Shown here: in pieces, positions 37,528-51,800 of the stretch
Layout: each line of letters begins with the position of its first letter
Position numbering within the stretch: position 1 is the stretch's first letter
NCBI GenBank assembly: GCA_026874595.1
Contig: CM049322.1
Coordinates: forward strand, 40,790,840-40,854,839
Reading direction: 5' to 3'
DNA from: Sipunculus nudus
Taxonomy: Eukaryota > Annelida > Sipuncula > Golfingiida > Sipunculidae
DNA length: 64,000 nucleotides
Program-made: the position numbers and the translations under genes
The notes under the pieces: generated by a model
What the model saw: only the letters and a program-made list of their open reading frames with translations
What the model was told of the DNA's origin: nothing
Databases searched by the model: none

Positions 37528-37625
37528 TATTATATATATATATATAAATATGCAAAATTTGCTAAGTTCAGACCACTGTATGAAGAAAATTTATCATTAG
37601 TTTTGTCAGCAAACAGTAAAGTGTA
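37020..37625. repeat. Tandem duplication of about 320 bp with TA and CA runs
   Basis: Two copies share 'tatgccaaatataatgaggc', the text through 'ttttctaggaaatgttatat', a CA run, 'ccaataagcgtttaatttt', a TA run, and 'gcaaaatttgctaagttcag' through 'ttttgtcagcaaacagtaaa'. The second copy begins about 37342. Copies differ mostly in run length, so the duplication is young. The pattern fits unequal exchange or slippage between the microsatellites. Confidence 0.9.
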
Positions 37626-38811
37626 ACTACTCTTGTACTGATGAGTACTATATATAACAAACTCTTAAATGTATGCTTAATGCGGATACCTTGGGCAAAG
37701 TCCTGATTATTAACTTGATAAAGAGGCAGTCATGGTAGAACATGAAGATAAAAGTCCGTGATCTTTAGGAATGTTAACCTGTGGCAGTTATATATCTTAA
37801 TCCATCAACATACCTTATGGTGGTATATACGCCACTGCCTACGTCAATGCTATGGTAAATTATGGAGATAGCATTCACACAGACATGTAGAAACCTGATG
37901 CGGCTTATACTCTTGATATTGACTTCCATCGATTCATTATGTGGACCACCAATGAATATTAAATGCAGTAAAACCTTGAAATTACGAACACCAACGGGAC
38001 CTTGATGAAGTATTCACATTTTCGAGGTGGTCGCTTAAGCGAGGTCTAAATATAAAAGACAAAAAGAATCGGGAAGGTGCACAAGTGGTCATTATTCTGA
38101 GATGGAAGATTAAATCGAGTCAAAACACGTCAAGTTTAATATCCAATCAGCAACATCTATTTTTTTTACGCATATATGCAAATATACATATACGCGCACA
38201 TGGTTAAACACATCTAAAGTAAGATAGCTTAGGTCGATTATATTTACAACCATGTTGAACCGTACAAACCCATGTTCCTCCCCTAAGATGTTAGTAATTT
38301 CAAGCTTTTCTCTCAGTGGAATATCTTGATATGCACCACAAGAAAATTATTATAACTGACGGTGGTACCACTCGACCTGTGTCACTAAACTGCTCTTTGG
38401 CCATGCCTTGAACATTCTCGTTTCCGTCTTGAATTGTCGGAACGATACCAAGTGTGTCCTAAGGGGGTTATTTTCCCATAAATTCTGAGAAATTTGTTTA
38501 CCTACGGTTGATTGCAGGGCCCTCTGTCATATATGGAATGTAACTGAAGTGGTCTTCAAATGCAAAATAATGTATGAGAAATACGCTAGTAATATTAAGA
38601 AAAAAAACACCCCGGAATTTCAAGATAGCGTGTAATCCCATGTTGTTAGTATTGTAAAAAAAAAGGGTAGGCGTAGCCTCACATTGGTAGACCTACGTAA
38701 CAGGATAAAGGCCTATTTGGGGAAGCAACAATTACTTGAATTTAATAAACCGATAATTCTATTGTCGTAAATATGGCCCTAGATGTGACTTTTTTTGGTT
38801 TTTTTTCCCGG

Positions 38812-38817
38812 TTTTAT
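38812..38817 (-). terminator. Poly(A) signal just after the ceramidase stop
   Basis: AATAAA on the minus strand only about 12 nt after the TAA at 38829-38831, implying a very short 3' UTR if used. Further AT-rich sites lie downstream and could serve instead. Confidence 0.35.
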
Positions 38818-38828
38818 TCTTATTACGT

Positions 38829-41800
38829 TTAGGCGACACTGAACTCTGATGAAGTCCCGGTGTAAAACTGGAATTCATTCTCGCCCAGCTTGGCGTAGCC
38901 TTGGTGACGTATGCGATAGGTTCCGGTAGCTTGATTGGCGGGAATGTCCCACGTGACTGTCGTGTTGCTGATCTGCGCAATATCACACTCGGATGCCTCA
39001 CTGTCATGACAGTCGCTGAACCATCTCATTCTATAATTAAAACCGAAACAGTTACAAAGGATGTTTACATTTTATTAATATTTATTATCACTCAAATGCA
39101 GGAAGACTGAAAGAAAACCTAAAAAAAGGCCCTCTTGTCCGGAAAGGATGGGTAGGTGTCGCAAAATTTGGTTTGAAATTCTAAAAAAAAGTAGATTCGG
39201 CTCCAAAAAGGCCCTTACCCCAGCCCATCCCCCCCCCCCCCCCCCCCAGGCAACTGCATCGTAATATTTACACCCGGATGGTTAAAGTCCTATAGTTATC
39301 CAGTGCACGTAAAATACCATCCGTCATTTCACAATAAAAAGACGTTATTAAGGTACCTACCTCAAGGTGGTTTCGAATGAAGTACAGTGGAACCTGTCTG
39401 AAAGACCACCTGTCTAATAAGACCACCCTTGAGTGAACCAAAAGCCTTCTCACTGGTTATAACTGACCTCTGTTATAAGACCACCTGGAAATTAAGACCA
39501 CTACTGGCCAGTCCCATGGGTGGTCTAATTACACAGGTTTCACTGTATTTCATGATAAACTTATAGAATTCTGATTTTTCGGTTGAAATATATATATATA
39601 TTACAATTGTAGCACTGCAGTTTCAGAATACAGCAAACCCTGAGGATAACTACACTATAAGAAGTTTTTTTGGGCCTGGACAGCTGAGTGCTAAAACGCT
39701 CCGCCTTCTCCGCTGGCGACTCGGGTTCGATTCCCGGCGTGGCTATGAGAGCGGGTTTTAGTTGCCCGTCCAAGGTGGTTGGTTTTCTCCGGGTTCTCCG
39801 GTTTCCTCCACCCTACAGACTACCGAGCGTCAACATCCGAGCAATGGAGAGTGCCTCGTATTAGTTATTATTATCAGTTGTACAATCCACGATAAATAAA
39901 TAATGTTTGTAAGAAACGTTTTTTTTCTGCCATCTGAATTTCAAGTTTTACATACACAGAGCCAGGAAGGAACCAGACGCCATAACCTGTCGCCAAGACA
40001 ATGTGGATCTTCTCTGAGATTTTATCGAGAGAGACTTTCGGTTTGAAATCCAAGAACTATCCACACTGTGGTCCTAATTCACAGGTGGTCTTCTTAGACA
40101 AGTTAGATATAACCAATGTGAATGCGATGGTCTTACTAGACAGGTAGTCTTATTAGATAGGTGGTCTTAATAGACAGGTGGTCCTAATAGAGAGGTGGTC
40201 TAAATACACAGGTGGTCTTATTAGACAGGTGGTCTTTTTAGAAAGGTTGTTTTATTAGACAGTTGGTCTTAATAGACATGAGGTCTTATTACATAGATGG
40301 TCTTTGAGACATTTTCGACTGTATTTATGAATGGCAAGATATCTAGGGGAAGTCTTTAAAATTTGTAGTTTAATATAAGGGCTTAAAACATAATATCCCT
40401 AACCCTAACAATTGGCCCCACTATATTGACGACCAACTTACTTGGTGCTCCAGTCCGAGTCTGTAAAAACGCTTGTCCAGGTGGAGCCACCTTCGCTTCT
40501 CTGTACCTCAACGTAAATATTGGTAATCTGTGTATGAGAAATAATACCTGATCAAGAAATATTTTGCAATTTGTTCTTTATAATTTACGATATTTCGTTC
40601 TTATTTTGTTTTGTAAACAGTACACCATAACTACCGATAGATAAAGAGAACTTGTTTCAATACTGATAATGCCAACTGGTGTTGAGAAATCACCTTCATG
40701 AATTCAGACATTACAAAATGGTTAATGTGTACGAAGTCATGTAATAGTAATAGTCATGTTATTTCTGATTTTGTACATAACCCTGGAATTTACATAATTT
40801 TCAATAGAAATGTCGGATTCGGTAAAATTTGTTTCTGATTCTGCAAATATATTGACAATTTCTAACCTTTCTTTGTATTATATCGACAATGCTTATAATG
40901 ATATTTCATTCCCTGGGTTAATTCACATCAATGTCAACAGCCTAACATATCTCAAATAATACACTTAGGGTATCAGATTTGTTGAAAGACATACTTGAGC
41001 TTACCATTTTGGTTTCAGCCTATCAATTTTTAATCCGTTGTAACGATTGCAAATATCCAAACAAACAAAAAATTATCAAGTGAAATAATGAAATTTTTGC
41101 GAATATTGGCGAAGAGTGCCTTGATTCGCGTCAAACAACTTGCTGGCAAAAATTGCATTTAATTCTACATTAATCGTGAGGGCATAGTTTTCACACTAAT
41201 TATGCGGGGGCAGCCCCCGTGCTGGTTCATGCTGCTATATGCATCACTGGCTGGACCAGCCGTTTTAAGTACTGGCTCTCGCAGATTAAACAATTTTCTT
41301 TAAAATTTCATTTTAGTTAAAGGATCCCCGTCGAAATGCGAAAGTTTCATGCTCGAGAAAGGTCTGTTCTTGTTAATTCTCGAAATTTGTTTCGTGACAT
41401 GATCTATACAGTAAATCTGTCCTTACCCGATGGTTGTTTCTAGGATTGGCCGATACAAACGTCACAGATGCTGTGGCTCCCTGTTAAAGGAATACGTGTA
41501 TATCATTAGAACAAAACCACCAAGTGAATCCATCTTTTACCCTGAGTTTGCCAAATGAGTGTACAGCTGGTTTCTAATGGAGCGATTTCCAACATTTTTC
41601 TGAGATTTCCTATAATGTCGTAGAAAATCAATGGACAATGCTTTAAACCTACCGTACACGTTACGAAATTTTGAAACGATGCGATTTCGTAATTTCTTAT
41701 ACCAATGTCGTATCGTAAACACCAAAGGTCCGTCTCATATTTACCCGCACATTATACGAATTTCGTGCAAACGGGGATGGGATAAAAAAAGAAAATACTG

Positions 41801-44800
41801 ATCAACTGAATGGCTGCCCATGAAACAGTTTGTTCTATGAATTCAAACATGCACGAAAAATTACGATACGACACTAAACCGATCGAGATCGATAGACTTT
41901 GTAACGTTATTCAACATGCAATTTGTGATAGGTAACCTAGAAACTAGGATGTTGCGGCGTATCCTGCTTTGTAACATATCGCACGTTATCCAAATTTCGT
42001 GACTTTCGTGTACGCTGGGCTTAAGTGAGAGAGTGCGCGACAAATTTCAGAAATATGGCGTTGCTTTGTCATCTATCATCTGAAAATTTCATAAGGATCT
42101 TTTCTTGACAATCTATGCTTTAATGGGCCAGTCCGGCGCCCATTCACATTTTAGCAATTTTCAATTTGTCTGAAGGTGAATATTCAATAAAATTCAATTA
42201 TCAACCAACACGTGCATATTGTACAATAAATATTGGCAGTTATTAACGAGTTTTATCCAACTGAACACGGCATCTCTGATGCATCCGTCATGATTATTCA
42301 AACAAATTGCTAAAAGTATTAATATTTCGTCACATCTGACTAAACATTATTGACTTTACGATACGAATTTGTGTGTATACATAGTATGGTTAACTTTATA
42401 TGTGAATATTGCCAGATGTAGATAGAATAAAAAAAAACTCCCAAAGTTACAAACAGTAAGTTATCAAGAAGTTAACACTGACATACCCTGTTGTAACTTG
42501 AGTCAACGTCTTCCAGAACGTCACCAAAGTTCGTCCCCAATGATAGCTCGTCTATAGGGGCGGGGCTAAGGGCGGCTTCCTGTTTGTCCATCAAATCCGG
42601 GGGTGGCTGGCCCAGTGGAACAGATTCACCCTGAAGGCGGAGGCATTTCCATTTATTTTAGTCAATTATATTCATAGTATGTTACAGCTATTTTACTATA
42701 TGGATAATTATTCGAATATATGATGACAGGAGGTAATAATTATAATGTCATTCGTCGCTTGTGGCTAATTGGTATATATATATATATGATGGAAGAACCT
42801 TTTGATAGTTATGATACAATACTGATAAGTGGTTTTGTAATGTGCATAATCATATATAAACCTCCAACATTATGTACTATTACTCCAGATTTATCCGGAT
42901 TTTCCGGATTCAAAACTGCTTACTATATAATCACAATGTGACGGTATAACAGGTACACACTTTGACACATACAGATTAAAAGACAAATTGACGAAATCAT
43001 TATTAAAAAATGTTAATTCTCGACCGATGTGAATATGGACTTAAACAAAGAGCTTACCCGTATCATGGCTGTTGCTAGTTTGGCGTACTGGTCTTGGTAG
43101 GCTGCCAGTGTGTTTGGCCCGTATGTCGTGGAGGCGCCCTCATATCTCTGAATCTGTGAACACACGCTTATTAAATAATAACCTTCAAACATTTTTTTTT
43201 TATTTTCAACGTTTTTCAATTGTTAAATTTGTATTTTTAATTGGTTTTTGCACAGCCTCCTTTTACACTCCCTCTAGCTGATCGATCCTTCCTTGTTTTT
43301 CTCTCTTTTTTTTCTTTAATTACAAATTTCATCCAGCAGTATGTAACAATCAAGCGATCTTTGTTAATTTGATCAAATATGCCTTGCTCCCTATGACTGC
43401 AAATTACCAACCGTTAATAAAATTAAGGTCTTTTCTGTGAAATTATCAAAATTCGCCGACTTCTCGCGCTTTCAAGACTTTTAAAATACCTGAACAATGT
43501 CCAAGGATTTTCACAGGTTTTATGCACCAATAATATCGGTAGGTCTAAAAAATTAATGAACATCTGCTTTTGCCTTTTCTACAAAATTTACAATCCCATA
43601 TATTTAATTCTTTAAAAACAGGATATCGTGCCACTGAAAATGAGCAAAATAATTGAAACCCCGAAACGTAGGTGTCTATCAGAGAATGACCACGAATGAT
43701 AAATTACTGTGACCGTGACGGAAGGATGGAGGTAGTATCCACGGGAAATCCTATCCTTAAAATTCTCTCCAAAAGCTGAAGTTAGTACATTTCAGGCCCA
43801 ATAAGCACTTTATAGTTTTAATATTGTACAAGGATCTTACTGTTAGTTTATGTGAATTATGTTTACAGTGAAATCTCGCCTGAAGACTAACCGGCTATCA
43901 TGACCGCCCCGTTAGAACGACCACTTGTTTTGGTCCCCGACTTAAGTTAATCATTAAAAAAACCTCTAATACGACCACCCTGCTAATACGACCTCTCTGC
44001 TAATACGACCACCCTGTTAATACGACCACCCTGCTAATACGACACCCTGCTAATACGACCACTTTGGCTGATCCTGTAGCGATATTTCTCTGGAATTTGA
44101 AAATTAAAAGTACGTTATTTCAAGCACCTAGTGAAGACGCACCTAATTATGTACTAACTTTTAAATACATGACATATATCAGCTTGTACCTCAGCTTGCT
44201 TTCTTATCAAAATACTTAAAATTATTTTAATTACATTTGAAATTCCAATTTTACGCAAGAAGGAAAGATGGTAGAGAAATAAAAGTCCAATTTTCATGGT
44301 TCGTTGGATTATTTATATTATGTGGCTGCTTCATACCTGGTATTCCTCGAACGTCGTGACGTAGCTGGTGAAACTGTTAGCCATGGCCGTGACAACGACG
44401 TGGAGGCCTGTCGGGGCTCCGGCCGCTTCCATCGCCTCGAAATGGTAAAATGGAAAATTAAAGAATGAGGAATTGCATTTTCTAGGAACTTCATGGAACG
44501 AAAACGATGAAATTATTGTTTTGTAACCTGATAGAAACTACGTAATTTAGATGGTCTTGAAACGACATAAAGACACCAAATATAAAGACCATGGGATAAC
44601 ATATGTAAAATCAACATATTTATTTGCAGAGTGGCATCATCCATAACCTTACAATTGAAAATTTACCATATTTATTACAAGTCACCATCTGCATTATTAA
44701 TGACATTGAAAGTTAAAGTAACGCCTAAATATCGTTGTAATTCATTCAGGGTTATAAGGTAATAAGACATAAAAATCCATAATCCATATAATGTGATGGA

Positions 44801-45811
44801 AACTGTATAATAAAAATTATACTTCGGGGGAATGAACTAAAAATGTCAACGCACATTTCTCACAGTGTCCGCCATTCGTCTCCCGCACATGGTTCTGCAA
44901 GAATATCCAAGTGTCAGAAAATGTTTAATGGATAGTAAAGTAGATGTACTTCTTTATAATATAATTGCTTTCTAGTACGAGCGAAAATGTTTTATTGTTT
45001 AATTTATCATTCTATTTAATCCTGAATTAATTCTTACTATGTATATAAAAGAAGACATAGTTGGCAACCGCATCTTCTGTTTGATTTCTGCCATTTTCTT
45101 ACAAATAAGCATTACTTAAATACATTATACAATAATACTCTGACTTATACATTACAGCGTAGGCGAAATACAGGAGGAAATGAATAATTGAATAATGATT
45201 GTATAATAAAATACAGTTAGTATACGGCACGGTTGACTTTTGTGTAATCCATACCAGTGACCGTAGAAAACATGTAAGACTGGCCCAGTCGATGCAATGG
45301 TGAAGACATAATTCCTCCCACTAGCAGAGCCATCAAATTTGCTCTTGCTGTGTCGCAACGCTTAGAATAGGTGCTGCCACATTGAGGAGAATTATATAAC
45401 TAAATTACTGCTATCTGGTTTCCACTGAGGTTCCGGCTATCGGTGCATGGAATCACGTTTAATTTTGCACATTTAGCAGCAAAACTAAATACTAAGCATA
45501 GGCAGGAATAGACTGCCGTAACCGCAATGACAATTGGAACCGTTGCGACATTTATTCACCTATAGAAAAGTTACACTTTAAGGCTGTAATATTATCAACT
45601 TCAAAGATTGTTCATTAGTTTAGGGATGCATCTGTTGTTTATCTACAATTATTTGCAAATGGACGCGCGGTCATTCCGAGAGCACTTCTCCGGTTTTATA
45701 CTTGAAAGGACGAGTCTGTTGGCCACACCAAGTTCACCCCGCGGAAAAATTTCAAGCTTGAGACTTTGATGTCGCAAGTCGCATGTTTGAATTAAGGGTA
45801 CGCCGCTAGTA

Positions 45812-45872
<61 letters not shown>

Positions 45873-48800
45873 CTATATATATATATACGTGTACTATATT
45901 TTTTCAGATGAAATTAAATACAAGCTAGATGTTAGACCGTTTAAGGTTTTTCAGGGCATGCATTCGGAAGAAAATACCGAGAGTCCGGCAAGCTCATGCA
46001 GGTCAAAATGTTAGAGAGTCCAATCTGAGTTTGGAGCACAAACGGGAGATTATCTGTGTCAAATTTCCAAAAATTTTGTCAAACTGTTTTTTTTTTTGTA
46101 TTTTCTGTCAATATCGTATCATTTCATAATTAGAAATCACGATATATGGTTAGTTGATAATTGTGAGTTTACAAAATTGACTTCTTTGTTTGAGGCAGTC
46201 TGCAATGGGCAGTAACTGCTACAAGGCAGATTTGGTTCAATACGCTCCCACAGCCAGAAAATCGCGTGTCTCATCGGACTCTTGGACTATAAGAACGCAG
46301 CGTCCGAAAGAGAATCCGAGCGTCATTCATGCTAATCCACGCGTTCCTGAAAACCCTATAGGTAAAATAGAACTTGCACATTTACAGTGTTTAGGTATAA
46401 CAAACTGCGTGACCTGTCTTGTCAATATAACAGACCCGAACATTGATTGATAGTCGTGGTCAGCAGATGGAGCTAGTGACCCTGTGTAACGGAACTCATT
46501 TGTGACGACACTTCCGATCTACCCGAATTTGTTCTGTAATTGGGATTGAAGGCAAGTGTGTCCTAAGGCTCATCATTTCCCGTATTTTCCCATTGATCGT
46601 GAGAACTATGATTTTTTTTCTGACTGAGGGCATATTGCAGCGCCATCCATTATGAACTACGTGAGTTTACACAAGGAAGCGCAATATACCAGATTATACA
46701 AACAGACGTACGTCCATTCCGCGGGGACCCCTACGATCACCAGATTGCCGATGCGCATGATCTGGGTCGGGACGATTTCCGGCTGCCATGGCCACTCTTC
46801 GTCAGCCTGATAAAACAGAAGAAGCCAGTCTATCATTCACAACTGACCAATCAGGAAAGCCTACTCAACATAACAGCCAATCGGGATCCAGTACAAATCT
46901 CAAAGTGCAATATTTGGTATTATCCTTCATAATCGACAAAACTCAAGATTTTGAATTACTCACTTTAGAAGTTTAAAAGAGTAGAAAGAAATAGACTTTT
47001 TCTGTAATTAAATCTTTATTTTCGTACAAAAATATTAAGTCTTATTGGAAAATGTGTATAACAAGTAACTTTATTATAACAGACGTTATAACTGTCCTGC
47101 GTGTGAGGTTATATTGCCAGGGGGATGCGTTAATTTGTGTGCTTACGCGCAAGCGTGTATGATTGCCCCCCCCCCCCCTCCACCCCAAAAAAAATTATGG
47201 TATGGCTTACATACATATAGTGGCGTATAGCACATCTTAACCAGCGTACCCCTGATACGGCGTACTACACCATATATAAGGCGTAGTTAATATTATCTGT
47301 TGCGCGTTTTCTTCTCAAATATGGTATTTCTTACTGATGTGGCGTACCTGAAGGTATGTCATATGAAGACTAACAAAAAAACACATTAACAATGTATTTG
47401 TTTTTTTTTATTATTATTTACTTTGTTGTCATTGATGTTATCGAAACCTGAAGAATAAGATTAAGTTGGTACTTCACTTAAGGAATTCGTGGTAGTCAAA
47501 AACATACAAACTAAGCCGCATGAAGACATGTATGTGCTTGTTTTGTGTTGAGTGTGTGTGCCTGGGCTTTTGGAGTAAGGATGATTTTTTTTGGAAGTGC
47601 GCCCTTATTCACTCGTGTATGTGCGTGTGTTAATCTGTTTACCTCACTTGAAGCCAGTAGGATGGATACTGGGATGTGCGCATGAGTATACACTTGTGTG
47701 TGAATACTAGTATGTGATTACCTCGCCTGATGCTAGAAGGACAGGTTTCGGAGCGTGACAGGCCATCAGCTCGTCAGAAGGTGGGAGAAGTAAATCACGG
47801 ATAGCGTCAATCTCAGGGTCCCCCTCAGTATCACCTAGAAACCAGAGACAAGTTATCATAGGAAAAGAACACTTTGACAGTAATATTTAAGTCTATTAGG
47901 CCAAAATAAAAAAAAAGATTTTAGAAATCAATGGGCGGGCGGTTTTTTTTATTTTTAATTTTTAGGTATGTTTCGCAATAAATGTCAAATGATAAGGGAA
48001 AAGCATGATAATAACAGACTTATTTTGCTAAACAAGTAAAAGCACTACATAACAAAGGAAATTGTATGATTTTATCTTCTTGAAAGGAATGTCCGAGCGG
48101 CTGCAGCTCAAATTGGTAAGTTTCTATTGAAAATCAAAATAAAAATTTTTGATGCGGGGGTTTAAAATTGATGCGGGCGGTGCCTGAGAACCATACCTTT
48201 TATTTTTTTGCCTTAATGTTCAGTATATGTATAATAATACATAATTTGTTTATAATATATTACCCTTTATTATTAATAAATTATCATATAATATAATGAT
48301 AAAGTGGTTTTCTCTGGGCTCTCCAGCTCTCTCAACCCCTAAACACACTACTGAACCCAAACCTAAACACTACAAAACGCCACCATTTGAGACGTTTTAG
48401 GAGAATGCATCTCGTTAAGTTTCTAAACCAGTTGTACAGTCCATGTAAAATAAATAAAATTTAAATTTATAATTCTTATTACAATATAATGTAAAGAGCG
48501 GAAGTGTGAGAATAAAAATTTTCACCAGTGATTATCTGATATATCTGAAGGTAGGTGTTCCACAGAAACTTAATTTAAGGTTGTTTTTATTTAAAAACTA
48601 GAATACGGGTAGTCGACAAGCGACTACGTGTATCCGCCTAAATCAGAGTGGAACGGGTGAAGTGAGGCATGGATTGAGTGGCAAGGGGAAATAGAGTGTT
48701 GCATATTAGCATGGATGTCTGCAGCCAAATTGTGTATGGAGGTTGCCCCCCCTACCACAAAATCCAGAAAGCCGTCCAAGTTGTATACATATGCAAAATT

Positions 48801-51800
48801 TAAGGCAGATAAGTCAAACCACTACATGTATATGAGTGATTTTAGCCCGTGGCAGACAAACAGATGGACGCTGTGCAAAAATGGTTGCAGGTGACGCCAC
48901 CAGTTTTGCGTATGATAAAGAGCTATGTGAGAACTATACACATGCAAAACTTTGGCCCAATCGGTCAAACGGTTCCTAAGATATGAGCTTGGATGTCTGC
49001 TGCATAAACTAGAATGCAGGTGGCGCCACCTGTCTTAAAATCAAGAGAGCTGTCGGGGATGTATAAACCTGCAAAATTTTAAGCAGATATGTCAAACTAC
49101 TGCCGAGATATGAGTGATTTTATCCCATGGCAGACAAACAGACAGGAGCTGTGCAAAAATGGTTGCAGGTGGCGCCACCAGTTTTGCGTATGATAAAGAG
49201 CTATGTGAGATCTATACACATGCAAAATTTTTAGCCCAAATGGTCAAACGGTTCCCGAGATATGAGCTTAGATGTCTGCAGCGTAAACGTGAATGTAGGG
49301 GGCGCCACCTGTCATAAAATCAGAAAAGCTATCCAGGATGTATACGCATGCCGAATTTCAGGTGAATTAGTCAAGTCACTGCAGGGATATGACTGATTTT
49401 AACCCAAGGTAGACAAACAGATGGACATTGTGCAAACATGGTTGCAGGTGGCGCCACCATTTTTGGTGTATGTTATAAAGCTCTCCAAGGGCTACATTTG
49501 TGCAAAAGAATTTTCCTGATCGGTCAAACGGTTCCCGAGATATGAGCTTGGATGTCTGCAGCGTAAACGTGAATGTAGGTGGCGCCACCTGTCATAAAAT
49601 CAGAAAAGCTATCCAGGATGTTTACGCATGCCGAATTTCAGGTGAATTAGTCACGTCACTGCAGAGATATGAGTGATTTTAACCCAAGGCAGACGAACAG
49701 ATGGACACTGTGCAAACATGGTTGCAGGTGGCGCCACTATTTTTGGTGTATGTTATAAAGCTCTCCAAGGGCTACATTTGTGCAAAAGAATTTTCCTGAT
49801 CGGTCAAACGGTTCCCGAGATATGAGCTTGGATGTCTGCAGCGTAAACGTGAATGTAGGTGGCGCCACCTGTCATAAAATCAGAAAAGCTATCCAGGATG
49901 TTTACGCATGCCGAATTTCAGGTGAATTAGATAAGTCACTGCAGAGATATGAGTGATTTTAACCCAAGGCAGACGAACAGATGGACACTGTGCAAACATG
50001 GTTGCAGGTGGCGCCACCATTTTTGGTGTATTTAATAAGGCTCTCCAAGGGCTACATTTGTGCAAAAAAATTTTCCTGATCGGTCAAACGGTTCCCGAGA
50101 TATGTGGGTTTATGTGTGGAAACAGACGCACAAACGGACGCAGAGCGCAGAGGAAAGGTCAAAGGTCAAAACAAAATCGGGGCGCAGCAGTTCACATGTG
50201 ACCCGAACATAATCCCGGGTTTCGTTAAATTCCGCCCAGCGGTTACGGAGGAGTTCTCCGGACACCTACGCGGCGGCGGCGTGCAGCTGAAAACATAGTA
50301 TCCGCAAAGCTCTGTTTTGGCGGATACAATTAAAGATTTGATGGCTATACCTTGGAAGAATGGCGGTGCCCCTGGGCCGTCTGTTGCTCCGGCAGCAAAG
50401 CTGTATCCCATAGCTGGTCTGCATAGTTTGGTCTGAAAAAAAAACATTTAAAGCAGTTGTTATGACGGTGCGTATCATATACTTAAATTAGCAAGTTTTA
50501 GAAAAGCCTTTTAAATGACAGTGGCGCATTCGTATAACCAAACTACAGAATAAAGCATTACATTTTAAAAATATACAGTTCACTGAAAGTTCATAAAACA
50601 TTATTATAAATGCATTTATGCTCATTGTCTTCTTTTAAATGATAAGTAAATTGCCGGTTGGTGGCACTGTATATTGAATGAAGATGAAGGGATCAATAAG
50701 ATAAAAGAATATGTTGTAGTTATTAAGTCTTCTGGGTTTCAGGTTTTATATGCATGGGGTGGGAATAAGCCAGAAGCCATACACTGTCGTTTATTGGATA
50801 TCAGAGCGATTCTCTCAGGTTTTAAACTTTCGCCATGTTTGATATCAGGAACCGACGGGATAAGTAGTCAAATGCCTTAGGCCGCGTCCTTCCCCTATTC
50901 TTTTTTTTTATTTATTACATTATTGAATAAAACTATAAGCATTTTATTATCCTCAAAACATATGAACCCGAACATCTAAGAGAACAATAGAGGCTAAAAA
51001 ATTATATATCTTAAATTATGTGTAAAGTAACTCGCAGAGAACCAGTCTATTTTCATACGTACCGGCTGACCGTCGATGAGTACCATGTAGTCACTCATGT
51101 TGACCCACTGAAAACGGTAGTCCAGGAAACCGGAAAGCTGTTGACTGGCGGCATTGTACAATTCCTGAATAATAATATAAAATTTACTTATAAAAGGTGA
51201 ATTATAAATAAACACTCTGATATTAAAGAATTATATGTTGTATTTCTGTTATATGAGGATTTTGGAGAGTTAAAACACTGCGGTTGAAGTAATTTAGTGG
51301 TTGCAGGAGAAGAACACCTTCATAATTGTCTTCTGTATAAGGTACCTATATACGCTCCCTTAAGACTGAATATAAATCACATGGAGGAACGTATACCCTT
51401 TCATAAGTCCTCTTGGTTCACTTATCAGCATCTTCAGAGTCTATATTTAGATTTGAAAATATTGATGAAAACGACATGTGCTGAAAATTGTAAAAAAGGA
51501 ATACGTTTACAGCTGCTATATTTACAAATGTTAAACTCACCAAATTGTTCATTGGTGGAGTTATTCCAACACATACGTTCACCATATGTTAAAGAATACA
51601 TGATACAACTGATGTGTGTAGTCGCACTACTATCTGGATATCCCAAAGATAATCCTGTAATCAAGCTTTCATGTGTTGTAATACATGGTCACGCTTTAGT
51701 GACACAGATTCACCTGCATGGTCAAATACTGCCCCAATACCTGTGAATGGAGCGGCCTATTCCCGGGGACAAAGGAATACCCTAAGTCACAATGGTATGA

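Larger units (their letters stand above)
36199..38828. other. Intergenic region between the small-protein gene and ceramidase
   Basis: This region holds the putative promoter of the small-protein gene (36200-36480), a tandem duplication with microsatellites (37020-37625), a weak partial family D relative near 37970-38060, and otherwise no supportable gene. Chance frames rich in His-Thr or Ile-Tyr here are translations of CA and TA runs. Confidence 0.55.

Noticed and set aside
39673-39745. tRNA-like sequence with a B-box
   Set aside because: It is the head of a SINE, continuous with the conserved SINE domain and tail. The cloverleaf is degenerate, so it is not called a tRNA gene. The same applies at 54984.
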